From positions 1 to 41,593 of the IMG/VR virus record IMGVR_UViG_3300032665_000074: a stretch of 41,593 bases of DNA; one strand, given 5' to 3'. Shown here in pieces: positions 1 to 4,946 of this stretch; positions within the stretch are counted from its first letter, which is position 1, and each line of letters begins with the position of its first letter. Made by a program: the position numbers and the translations under genes. The notes beneath the pieces are model-generated. The model worked only from the letters and a program-made list of their open reading frames with translations. It was not told the DNA's origin and made no database searches. Source of the stretch: a virus.

Positions 1-32
1 GCCGGGTTGGACTTTCCTTTCAGACTTGGCAT
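1..32 (-). CDS. Partial leftward gene, N-terminus only
   Basis: A start codon at 32 on the minus strand follows a strong Shine-Dalgarno (AGGAGGT at 37-43, spacing about 5 nt). The frame stays open to the window edge (MPSLKGKSNP...). Only ten residues are visible, so no function can be given. It lies downstream of the DUF3150-like gene and just after palindrome copy 1 (84-102). In plasmids and phages DUF3150 genes can sit near MoxR/CobS-type AAA ATPases, but nothing visible here tests that. Confidence 0.6.
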   Translation of the reverse strand, partial: MPSLKGKSNP

Positions 33-83
33 TGTGACCTCCTATAAATTGCCAAGACCATATTGCCATAACTAACCTACCCT

Positions 84-102
84 ATGTCAACAGTGTTGAC
101 AT
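84..102. promoter_or_regulatory. Palindromic operator-like site, copy 1
   Basis: ATGTCAACAGTGTTGACAT is a perfect palindrome of 9-bp arms around a central G. It lies in the gap between two leftward genes, about 50 bp ahead of the partial gene at the window edge. The same site recurs at 1039, 2113, 2931 and (variant) 4047. Each arm contains TTGACA, but no convincing -10 box follows at 16-18 bp on either strand, so a protein-binding site is more likely than a core promoter. Confidence 0.75.
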
Positions 103-109
103 TTTCGAG

Positions 110-1003
110 TTACCACTCGAACTCACTCAGGATCTTATCTACAGTGCGCTTGGTTTCTGCGCGGTAATAATTGTCTTCCTTCAAGCCTTCGCTCGTTACG
201 CCACGCATGGCCTGTGATAGTCGTTCCTTGGCTCTCTGCATCTGCGGATCATCCGTTACGTTGAACTTGTCTAGCAGTTCGATCATGTCTGTTACGTTCG
301 TAACCAATGTCCCATGGAAAGCTTGTGCCTTCTCACCCTCCAGTCTGTCGCTCATGTTCTTGAGCACCTTGTACGTACGTTCCCATACGTCCTTATAGGC
401 CGATGCCATCTGTTCCTTGTAGTAATTAGCATAGGAATCCCGCAATACCTCCATCGCTTCGTTGCCTACGTCCACTCGGAAATCACCTGCGGTTGGTACA
501 GGGAAATAATTAAGAGTCATTGAGAACTTGCCTTGGATCTCATACACATCCGGGTAGTCCTCTGGGTCGAACATAGACCCTAGCTTGTTAGGTGCACGTT
601 GCACCATGTTGTCGTAGTTATCTAGGAAAGCGGGAAGCGCTACGTTTTGGAATTCATTGACAATCGCGCTCAACGTCTTTTGGTAGTCCACGAACAACGT
701 GGTTGTTAAGAGTCTCGGCCCCTTGGATGCCCATGGCATCGTGTAGAAATAGTGTTCGGTACGTGCGCTACCTACTAATGTGTTCAACCTCTCGAACGTC
801 GGCTCGTCTGGTAATAGACTCTTGGCAAACCTACCCGCTGCTTCTACTGCACCCTCACTAGCCTTGACGTTGCGGGTAACCCGCTTGTCAGTTTTCTTAC
901 CAGTCCACTGTGATATGGACAGTTCTACGAGCATGGCTGATGAGGATATGGAAGGTGCGGATACTTCCGGGGTGTTGAAATTAAATGTGTTACTAGCGTT
1001 CAT
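110..1003 (-). CDS. DUF3150-like phage protein (tentative)
   Basis: A 297-aa soluble protein. The segment at residues 25-45 (VELSISQWTGKKTDKRVTRN) resembles the opening of the DUF3150 family of phage and plasmid proteins, whose function is unknown. The rest is alpha-helical and charged, without membrane segments or recognisable catalytic motifs. The start is supported by AGGTGA about 5 nt upstream. It is the longest gene of the leftward arm and lies between palindrome copies 1 and 2, so it may be its own transcription unit or the end of the operon that begins at 2095. The family assignment is from memory of the motif and is not certain. Confidence 0.8.
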   Translation of the reverse strand: MNASNTFNFNTPEVSAPSISSSAMLVELSISQWTGKKTDKRVTRNVKASEGAVEAAGRFAKSLLPDEPTFERLNTLVGSARTEHYFYTMPWASKGPRLLTTTLFVDYQKTLSAIVNEFQNVALPAFLDNYDNMVQRAPNKLGSMFDPEDYPDVYEIQGKFSMTLNYFPVPTAGDFRVDVGNEAMEVLRDSYANYYKEQMASAYKDVWERTYKVLKNMSDRLEGEKAQAFHGTLVTNVTDMIELLDKFNVTDDPQMQRAKERLSQAMRGVTSEGLKEDNYYRAETKRTVDKILSEFEW

Positions 1004-1038
1004 AAATCACCTATTAGTTGTTGGTTTAGTGTGTAGTT

Positions 1039-1057
1039 ATGTCAACAGTGTTGACAT
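1039..1057. promoter_or_regulatory. Palindromic operator-like site, copy 2
   Basis: ATGTCAACAGTGTTGACAT, identical over 19 bp to copy 1 and in the same orientation of its central base. It lies 36 bp ahead of the start codon of the 297-aa gene and 36 bp after the stop of the 58-aa gene. It probably controls or separates the 297-aa gene. Confidence 0.75.
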
Positions 1058-1092
1058 TTTAGACTCGGCTTGTGTTAGTTTGTTAGTCTTTG

Positions 1093-1269
1093 TTAGTCAT
1101 TCTCTTTTAGTAATACTCCCAAAGCTTTCGCACTCAGGGTTATTGTTACGCGGTCATTGGGGTTATTAGGTTTGGCCTCGACTAGGGTTACCTTTTCGTT
1201 GATTACATCAACGTGTGTTACTGCATAATCCTTAGCCCCGATTTTGAAAATCTCGCCACGCTCAATCAT
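1093..1269 (-). CDS. Small hypothetical protein, 58 aa
   Basis: Begins MIERGEIFKIGAKDYAVTHV and ends ALGVLLKEND. A strong Shine-Dalgarno (AGAAGGAGAA) precedes the ATG. The sequence alternates beta-type hydrophobic and charged residues, suggesting a small beta-sheet protein; there are no cysteines or membrane segments. It overlaps the preceding gene by 8 nt (ATGATTGA), so the two are probably translationally coupled. I do not recognise a family. Confidence 0.75.
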   Translation of the reverse strand: MIERGEIFKIGAKDYAVTHVDVINEKVTLVEAKPNNPNDRVTITLSAKALGVLLKEND

Positions 1270-1432
1270 CTGATTCTCCTTCTATAAACTCTTTTGCACT
1301 TGTAATCATGTGCTGTTCTACTGCACTCGGGTCGATACCCTTAAGGGTATCTGGTGTTATAAACACCACAGCGAAGCCGTCTGTCCGCATCTCTTTTAGG
1401 TATTTTCTCCACTCGTATTTAAGGGTTGACAT
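1262..1432 (-). CDS. Small hypothetical protein, 56 aa
   Basis: Begins MSTLKYEWRKYLKEMRTDG and ends EFIEGESDD; predicted mixed alpha/beta. The ATG at 1432 has GAGG 8 nt upstream. An ATG two codons earlier (1438) overlaps the stop of the upstream gene as ATGA and would add Met-Thr. It belongs to the leftward operon of very short, overlapping genes. No family recognised. Confidence 0.7.
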   Translation of the reverse strand: MSTLKYEWRKYLKEMRTDGFAVVFITPDTLKGIDPSAVEQHMITSAKEFIEGESDD

Positions 1433-1434
1433 GG

Positions 1435-1626
1435 TCATGTCCTCTTTGGGTTAAGTTGCTTCAGGGTTTCCCTGTCTGTTACTACCATGTAGTTAGATTT
1501 AGACATATTTACAATGCAATGCCGTCTTTTTCTTGCATACACCTCACCGCATGGTAGGCACGTGTCATAACCTAGCGCAGAGCGCTTCTCTGGGACTTCC
1601 TCAGAGCATTTTAGACATAGTCTCAT
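1435..1626 (-). CDS. Small Zn-ribbon-like protein
   Basis: A 63-aa basic protein with two CxxC pairs (C4-C7 and C23-C26) that could form one structural zinc site. A C-terminal segment SNYMVVTDRETLKQLN follows, a pattern I associate with small phage zinc-binding proteins of unknown role. The start was chosen at 1626 because it overlaps the stop of the upstream gene as ATGA; a longer version starting at 1650 lacks that coupling. The two CxxC pairs spaced about 15 residues apart recall DksA/TraR-type fingers, but the helical part is too short to assign that family. Confidence 0.75.
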   Translation of the reverse strand: MRLCLKCSEEVPEKRSALGYDTCLPCGEVYARKRRHCIVNMSKSNYMVVTDRETLKQLNPKRT

Positions 1627-1892
1627 GCGAACGATCTCGGTGCATCCCATGGATGGTGTGTGCCTTCCTCAGCAAGGATACGGTCGATCTCAGCGTTACG
1701 TTCACGCACGATACGCTCACAGGCATACTCATTGATTTTGGATCTGTTATCTGATGACAGCGGTAGGTATGCGGTATCTAAGTAAAACCACGGTCGGCGG
1801 TTGGAGCCGGTCAGTCTGATGTAGTCCGTGATGAAGCCGTTGGTGAGGACGAGAGTGTTAGCGTCCACGTAATAAAGTTCTACCTTACTCAT
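1623..1892 (-). CDS. Hypothetical protein, 89 aa
   Basis: The N-terminal half is beta-rich (VELYYVDANTLVLTNGFITD). The C-terminal half is helical and charged and includes NAEIDRILAEEG. AGGAGC lies 6 nt ahead of the ATG. The gene overlaps the upstream gene (ATGA at 1889-1892) and the downstream one (ATGA at 1623-1626), so it sits inside a coupled operon. No family recognised. Confidence 0.8.
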   Translation of the reverse strand: MSKVELYYVDANTLVLTNGFITDYIRLTGSNRRPWFYLDTAYLPLSSDNRSKINEYACERIVRERNAEIDRILAEEGTHHPWDAPRSFA

Positions 1893-2095
1893 TGTTTGGC
1901 TCCTGCGTGCTTAACTGCGCGGGTATACATTGTGCACTCGGCCTGAAGGCCGTTTGGTGCGGACTCGACGCACATCCAGTCTTTTGCTGATAACTGCACC
2001 GTTGGGGTTGATGGTTTGGTTAGCCATGACAGGATGGTGACGATGAGGGCGATGCCCGACAGGGTGAGACAAACAAGGATGAAGCGGTTGTTCAT
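1889..2095 (-). CDS. Small N-terminally anchored membrane protein
   Basis: A 68-aa protein with one hydrophobic segment at residues 5-25 (FILVCLTLSGIALIVTILSW) followed by a short hydrophilic domain with two cysteines (C42, C54). It most likely sits in the inner membrane with the C-terminus outside the cytoplasm. GGAGGT lies 4-5 nt ahead of the ATG. It is the first gene of the leftward operon driven by the promoter at 2171-2199, and palindrome copy 3 lies only 18 bp ahead of its start. A role in lysis or host envelope takeover is possible but not shown. Confidence 0.8.
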   Translation of the reverse strand: MNNRFILVCLTLSGIALIVTILSWLTKPSTPTVQLSAKDWMCVESAPNGLQAECTMYTRAVKHAGAKQ

Positions 2096-2112
2096 ATGAC
2101 CTCCAGTAAAAT

Positions 2113-2129
2113 TGTCAACACTGTTGACA
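2113..2129. promoter_or_regulatory. Palindromic operator-like site, copy 3
   Basis: TGTCAACACTGTTGACA, the 17-bp core with the opposite central base to copies 1 and 2. It lies about 35-50 nt downstream of the predicted transcription start of the 2171-2199 promoter and immediately ahead of the Shine-Dalgarno of the 68-aa gene. A bound protein here could block elongation or initiation. The one-base centre makes a stable RNA hairpin unlikely. Confidence 0.75.
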
Positions 2130-2170
2130 TTGGAAAAGTAACAAGCAAGTTATCCCACTCGTTAAGACAT

Positions 2171-2199
2171 ATTATATCAGATTGTTAGGTTGTTGTCAA
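2171..2199 (-). promoter_or_regulatory. Perfect-consensus sigma70 promoter, leftward
   Basis: On the minus strand: TTGACA (2194-2199), a 17-bp spacer, and TATAAT (2171-2176), a full match to the bacterial housekeeping consensus. It reads toward the operon starting at 2095; the 5' leader would be about 70 nt and contains palindrome copy 3. Confidence 0.85.
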
Positions 2200-2219
2200 G
2201 TTACATTGTTAGGTTGTTG
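2181..2219. repeat. 15-bp direct repeat across the promoter
   Basis: ATTGTTAGGTTGTTG occurs at 2181-2195 and again at 2205-2219, a 24-bp period. The first copy covers the spacer and touches the -35 box of the leftward promoter; the second lies just upstream of it. A tandem regulator-binding site is one reading. Confidence 0.6.
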
Positions 2220-2238
2220 GGGTAGTGTTAGCTACCCC
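2219..2238 (-). terminator. Hairpin after the 87-aa gene, no U-tract
   Basis: GGGGTAG (2219-2225) pairs with CTACCCC (2232-2238) around a 6-nt loop, a 7-bp GC-rich stem just beyond the stop codon at 2247. No T-run follows on either strand, so it is a weak or Rho-assisted terminator candidate, or an RNA-processing or stability element. Confidence 0.4.
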
Positions 2239-2246
2239 GTGTGTGA

Positions 2247-2510
2247 TTAGTCGAGGTGTTCTTGACCTTCGCGCTTCTTAATCTGAGCATTTGCCCATGA
2301 CTTCAGCACCTCTATTGCCAGCCTACCTACGGCTACATCCGAGTTCAACGCTGATAGGACTAGCTCTTTCCTGACGTATTTAGGCACGTGTAGGTGCATC
2401 AGAGAGGAGTCCGCGCGTTCTCTGGCTTTTTCTGACATCGGATCGGCTTGCTCGGTAGATTGCGGTTGCGGTTGAGTCACTGCACGTTCGATTGCGTTCT
2501 TGATGGACAT
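2247..2510 (-). CDS. Ribbon-helix-helix-like DNA-binding protein (tentative)
   Basis: An 87-aa protein with a flexible, glutamine-rich N-terminus (residues 1-30). A short strand (LMHLHVP) then leads into two helices (KYVRKELVLSALNSDVAV, then GRLAIEVLKSWANA). This strand-helix-helix layout fits Arc/MetJ-type repressors, which bind DNA as dimers of dimers. AGGA lies 8 nt ahead of the ATG, and the gene has its own promoter at 2546-2573. As the only clear candidate DNA-binding regulator in view, it could be the protein that reads the nearby palindromes. That link is inference, and the fold itself needs a profile search. Confidence 0.65.
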   Translation of the reverse strand: MSIKNAIERAVTQPQPQSTEQADPMSEKARERADSSLMHLHVPKYVRKELVLSALNSDVAVGRLAIEVLKSWANAQIKKREGQEHLD

Positions 2511-2545
2511 AACAATGTTCCTACGGGTTAGTGAATGGAGACTAT

Positions 2546-2573
2546 ATTTTATACTATGTTACGTAGTTGTCAA
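2546..2573 (-). promoter_or_regulatory. Sigma70 promoter, leftward
   Basis: On the minus strand: TTGACA (2568-2573), a 16-bp spacer and TAAAAT (2546-2551, five of six consensus bases). It reads into the 87-aa RHH-like gene, whose ATG is at 2510. Confidence 0.7.
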
Positions 2574-2930
2574 GTTATTTTGGTACTTTTATAGGAAAAG
2601 GTAACAATTCAGGAATGGCGCGGTTTGAACTAATGTTCTGATTGTAGTTGGCCTTTTGTTCTTGATGAAACCCTTATGTGGTGCGGTTTGAACGAATGTT
2701 CTTAAGATGACTGATTTTACTATACTTGAATCTTTTTACTTGGTGCTGAAAAATAATCCGAAAAAGAAAGAAAGAAAGAAATGTCGGTGCATTTTCCCCC
2801 AGACCGGAACAAAACGAACAATAGCAAAAAAAACTTTAAAAAACAGGCACTTAGTTTTGTTCCGTCCAACTACAATAGCAAGAACAATCAAGAACAATAG
2901 CAAGCGCTAATCCGTCCAACAAACTAACAA

Positions 2931-2947
2931 TGTCAACACTGTTGACA
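2931..2947. promoter_or_regulatory. Palindromic operator-like site, copy 4
   Basis: TGTCAACACTGTTGACA with A and T flanks (2930-2948), inside the gene-free region and just left of the tandem repeat block. It is over 400 bp from the nearest leftward start codon, so its role need not be simple repression of one promoter. Confidence 0.7.
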
Positions 2948-2979
2948 TTTTTTAATCCTACTTTGTTCTGTGTTTCCTA

Positions 2980-3155
2980 TGTTCCTCGCCTATGCAAGTC
3001 ACTATCATACTTTGTTCGCTTGTTCCGGACTAGCTTTGTTCGCTTGTTCCGGACTAGCTTTGTTCGCGTGTTGTCAGACTAGCTTTGTTCGATTGTTGTT
3101 GGACTATCTTTGTTCGCTTGTTCCCTGTGTTCCTCGCCTATGCAAGTCACTATCA
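2980..3155. repeat. Tandem 24-25-bp repeats flanked by a 28-bp direct repeat
   Basis: Units beginning CTTTGTTCG start at 3010, 3034, 3058, 3083 and 3108. The first two are identical 24-mers, the next two are diverged 25-mers and the last is truncated. A more distant relative starts at 2961. The block is framed by two identical 28-bp copies starting TGTTCCTCGCCTATGC at 2980-3007 and 3128-3155. There are no unique spacers between units, so this is not CRISPR. It looks like an iteron or protein-binding array. Confidence 0.75.
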
Positions 3156-3179
3156 CGGGGGCCGGTAAATTCCGGGCAC

Positions 3180-3203
3180 AAAAAAGCCCCCTTTCGGGGG
3201 CTT
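3180..3203 (-). terminator. Intrinsic terminator, leftward
   Basis: On the minus strand AGCCCCC-GAAA-GGGGGCT forms a 7-bp stem with a GNRA tetraloop, followed directly by TTTTTT (3180-3185). It lies a few bases after the stop of the 24-aa micropeptide and closes the leftward unit coming from 3927. Confidence 0.9.
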
Positions 3204-3206
3204 CGA

Positions 3207-3281
3207 TCAAAGAAATTTCTCAATCAGTCCGGGTAGCAAAACCCATGAAAGAATAATCAGCCAGATCGTCCACGTATTCAT
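3207..3281 (-). CDS. 24-aa hydrophobic micropeptide
   Basis: MNTWTIWLIILSWVLLPGLI followed by EKFL and a stop: essentially one membrane helix with three tryptophans and a short charged tail. GAGAGA lies about 5 nt ahead of the ATG. It sits between two intrinsic terminators (3293-3320 and 3180-3203), so it would be made only from transcripts that read through the first. It resembles small phage membrane peptides used in lysis or host inhibition, but no family can be assigned. A spurious ORF is possible; the ribosome site, the clean hydrophobic profile and the second terminator argue for a real gene. Confidence 0.6.
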   Translation of the reverse strand: MNTWTIWLIILSWVLLPGLIEKFL

Positions 3282-3292
3282 AATGTTCTCTC

Positions 3293-3320
3293 AAAAAAGG
3301 GGGCGGGTAATTCCCGCCCC
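3293..3320 (-). terminator. Intrinsic terminator, leftward
   Basis: On the minus strand GGGGCGGG-AATTA-CCCGCCCC forms an 8-bp stem, followed after one extra C by TTTTTT (3293-3298). It begins 8 nt after the stop of the 199-aa gene. Confidence 0.9.
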
Positions 3321-3327
3321 AATAGTG

Positions 3328-3927
3328 TTACTCGATTGATCCGCCCAATGCCATAATAGCTTGTGCAGTGAAGGTTAGAATTGCGTCGATCAACTCGCCC
3401 TCCGGGCACTTCATGGCATGCCCACGAAGTGATACTAGGTCTTCGAGAATGAATTGTTCCGGTGACTTCTCGCCGGTGGCTTCCGTCTTTTCCTTTTCGG
3501 TCTTTTCCTTTTCCGGCTTACCGTTTGGATTTTCAAGCTTGTCGAGATACGCAACAAAACGTCCGCGATATACCGACAGAATCCGTTGAGCTGTGTGCCT
3601 ATCTTCCTTTTGTTTGTCCGTGGCGTTTTTGGCTGTTTTCTTGTCCATAGCAAGTACGGCTTTATGTGTGGGGTTCATGCCAGATATAAAGGCCTCATCC
3701 CATACCCGAACCATTTCAAGGCGAGTCGATTTATCCTCCGGGGTTTCACCTTCGACAGCGCGAACATGAGCCACGCGCCCGCCCTTTTGATGGAATAAAT
3801 CAGACAATTTCCTTAGGCTACCTTCGTTCTTAACGGCTTGTTTAGCGTAGTCCGTGACGATACCCATGACTTCCGTGGTCATGACTTGGGCTACAAACTT
3901 TTGGCTTGCTTCGATAACAGTAGACAT
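3328..3927 (-). CDS. Hypothetical phage protein, 199 aa
   Basis: A mostly helical cytoplasmic protein starting MSTVIEASQKFVAQVMTTEV. A lysine/glutamate-rich low-complexity linker (about residues 132-153, with KEKTEKEKTE) precedes a short C-terminal helical domain. I chose the start at 3927 because GAGAGGTGT lies just ahead; an upstream ATG at 3966 would add 13 residues but lacks a ribosome site. The gene has its own probable promoter (3999-4027) and an intrinsic terminator. No family recognised; its isolated, well-regulated unit would fit an early or host-takeover protein. Confidence 0.8.
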   Translation of the reverse strand: MSTVIEASQKFVAQVMTTEVMGIVTDYAKQAVKNEGSLRKLSDLFHQKGGRVAHVRAVEGETPEDKSTRLEMVRVWDEAFISGMNPTHKAVLAMDKKTAKNATDKQKEDRHTAQRILSVYRGRFVAYLDKLENPNGKPEKEKTEKEKTEATGEKSPEQFILEDLVSLRGHAMKCPEGELIDAILTFTAQAIMALGGSIE

Positions 3928-3998
3928 ATTACACCTCTCGAAAAGAGCGCCGGGAAAGTCCGGCACGGGCCGGGGACAATTCCCCGAACCACGAAGTA

Positions 3999-4027
3999 AT
4001 TATCTCATGAACAAGCAAACAATGCAA
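3999..4027 (-). promoter_or_regulatory. Possible sigma70 promoter, leftward
   Basis: On the minus strand: TTGCAT (4022-4027), a 17-bp spacer and GATAAT (3999-4004). It reads into the 199-aa gene. The leader (3928-3992) could fold two short hairpins, GGGGA/TCCCC and GCCGG/CCGGC. Palindrome copy 5 lies about 20 bp upstream of the -35 box. Confidence 0.45.
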
Positions 4028-4046
4028 ACAATAGAACAATGAAGAA

Positions 4047-4064
4047 TGTCAACACGTGTTGACA
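4047..4064. promoter_or_regulatory. Palindromic operator-like site, copy 5 (even-centred variant)
   Basis: TGTCAACACGTGTTGACA, an 18-bp perfect palindrome with one extra central base pair compared with copies 1-4. It lies upstream of the leftward promoter at 3999-4027 and at the edge of the divergent region. The changed half-site spacing could alter affinity for the same protein. Confidence 0.7.
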
Positions 4065-4108
4065 ATATCAGCCGGGCCTCGCGCTACCGCGCTCGCTTGG
4101 AATTAAAA

Positions 4109-4129
4109 CGGTATAAACGGTTTATACCG
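4109..4129. promoter_or_regulatory. 21-bp perfect palindrome
   Basis: CGGTATAAAC and GTTTATACCG, separated by a single G, are exact reverse complements. It differs in sequence from the TGTCAACA sites and was seen only once in the window. It lies between the divergent transcription units, suggesting an operator for a dimeric regulator. Confidence 0.65.
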
Positions 4130-4319
4130 ATACCGGTACTTTTCTGGCAGGTTGGCATGGCGACCCCTACACCCCAAACCTGAGAGTTGGTTCCATCCGG
4201 GGTCTAGTATTACTATTCCAAACGAACGATCACCAATTTTTCAAAATCCCCACCCTAATTTATCCCCAACCTAACCAATCCCAATCCTAGAAACACCCCC
4301 CGTACCAAAATAAAAAGGC

Positions 4320-4348
4320 TTGACAAAAATTTTTTTATTATTTCAAAT
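4320..4348 (+). promoter_or_regulatory. Sigma70 promoter for the packaging/head operon
   Basis: TTGACA (4320-4325), a 17-bp A/T-only spacer and TCAAAT (4343-4348, four of six consensus bases). It reads into terS, with the start codon about 30 nt beyond the predicted transcription start. Confidence 0.6.
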
Positions 4349-4385
4349 ACGTTCCTATAAAACCTAACGCGGACAATGCGTAGTT

Positions 4386-4946
4386 ATGCTATCTATACAT
4401 CCAGACTTGACAATTCCTTTTCCGGAATCCAGCAATAGGCTTAGTGATTTCAAAGAGAAAGTTGAGGCTGCGTGCCGCACCGCCGAGTTCCTCGGGTTCG
4501 AAGATGCCTTTACAGACGATGATGTGGATACTGCCGAACGTGCAGTACTAGCGTCCGTTTATCCGGAAGAAACTACGCAAAAGGTAGCACTGCGTGCTAC
4601 AGAAGACTTCAAGCCGGCTACCTATTACGCTGCTAAGGCTATTCTTACTGAACATGCGGTACGCGTTGTAGACAACGCCAATCAAATACGTCTGTTAGTT
4701 ACTAATAAACTTCTTCTCGAATCGGACAATCCCGATCCTCGAATCCGCATGCGTGCCCTAGAACTCCTAGGAAAGATCACTGATGTTGGGTTGTTTACGG
4801 AAAAATCTGAGGTCACGGTTACTCACCGCTCTACTGAAGACCTAGTAAATAACATCCGTGCCAAGATCGCCGCTATGCGGGAACCCAAAGACATCACTCC
4901 TACGACAGGACACCTTATTAATGTAGATGAGGAACTTGGTCTGTGA
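4386..4946 (+). CDS. terS: Terminase small subunit
   Basis: A 186-aa protein that would recognise the phage DNA for packaging and hand it to the large subunit. The C-terminal part is diagnostic of a family found in podoviruses: DPRIRMRALELLGKITDVGL, then FTEKSEVTVTHRSTEDLVNN. The N-terminal 100 residues are helical. The ribosome site ahead of the ATG is weak (GCGGAC). The stop codon overlaps the GTG start of the next gene (GTGA), coupling it to the large subunit. Identification rests on this C-terminal pattern plus position directly upstream of terL. Confidence 0.88.
   Translation: MLSIHPDLTIPFPESSNRLSDFKEKVEAACRTAEFLGFEDAFTDDDVDTAERAVLASVYPEETTQKVALRATEDFKPATYYAAKAILTEHAVRVVDNANQIRLLVTNKLLLESDNPDPRIRMRALELLGKITDVGLFTEKSEVTVTHRSTEDLVNNIRAKIAAMREPKDITPTTGHLINVDEELGL

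Larger units (their letters stand above)
2511..3179. other. Gene-free repeat-rich region (origin or control candidate)
   Basis: I find no supportable gene here. The stretch holds the 2546-2573 promoter and a 20-bp direct repeat (GCGGTTTGAAC, T or G, AATGTTCT) at 2620-2639 and 2683-2702. It also holds TCCGTCCAAC at 2861 and 2911, many GAACAA/TTGTTC hexamers on both strands, palindrome copy 4, and a tandem 24-25-bp repeat block bracketed by a 28-bp direct repeat. A/T-rich patches lie at 2750-2850. Iteron-like arrays of this kind occur at phage origins and complex control regions; which of these it is cannot be told here. Confidence 0.5.
4065..4385. other. Divergent non-coding switch region
   Basis: No gene is seen. 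It separates the leftward small-gene arm from the rightward virion arm. It contains a GC-rich patch (4071-4099), a 21-bp palindrome (4109-4129), TACCGGTA (4131-4138), a C-rich low-complexity stretch (4240-4310) and the rightward promoter at 4320-4348. A packaging site next to terS is possible by analogy with other phages, but no cos or pac motif can be recognised. Confidence 0.6.

Noticed and set aside
2707-2910. Plus-strand 67-codon lysine-rich frame
   Set aside because: No Shine-Dalgarno, composition driven by A-rich low-complexity DNA, opposite to all neighbouring genes, and overlaps repeat motifs.
2980-3155. Possible CRISPR array
   Set aside because: Units follow each other directly without unique spacers and diverge between themselves; no cas genes are present.
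2970-3236. Plus-strand 88-codon open frame across the tandem repeats (LFACSGLALFACSGLA...)
   Set aside because: It is a translation of the 24-bp tandem repeat and runs antiparallel through a leftward terminator and the micropeptide gene. It has no ribosome site.
84-4064. Reading the TGTCAACA palindromes as simple -35 boxes of promoters
   Set aside because: Although each contains TTGACA on both strands, no acceptable -10 box was found 16-18 bp away at copies 1, 2, 3 or 4.
4065-4385. cos or pac site beside terS
   Set aside because: The location is plausible but no recognisable cohesive-end, direct-terminal-repeat or pac motif can be shown from this window alone.
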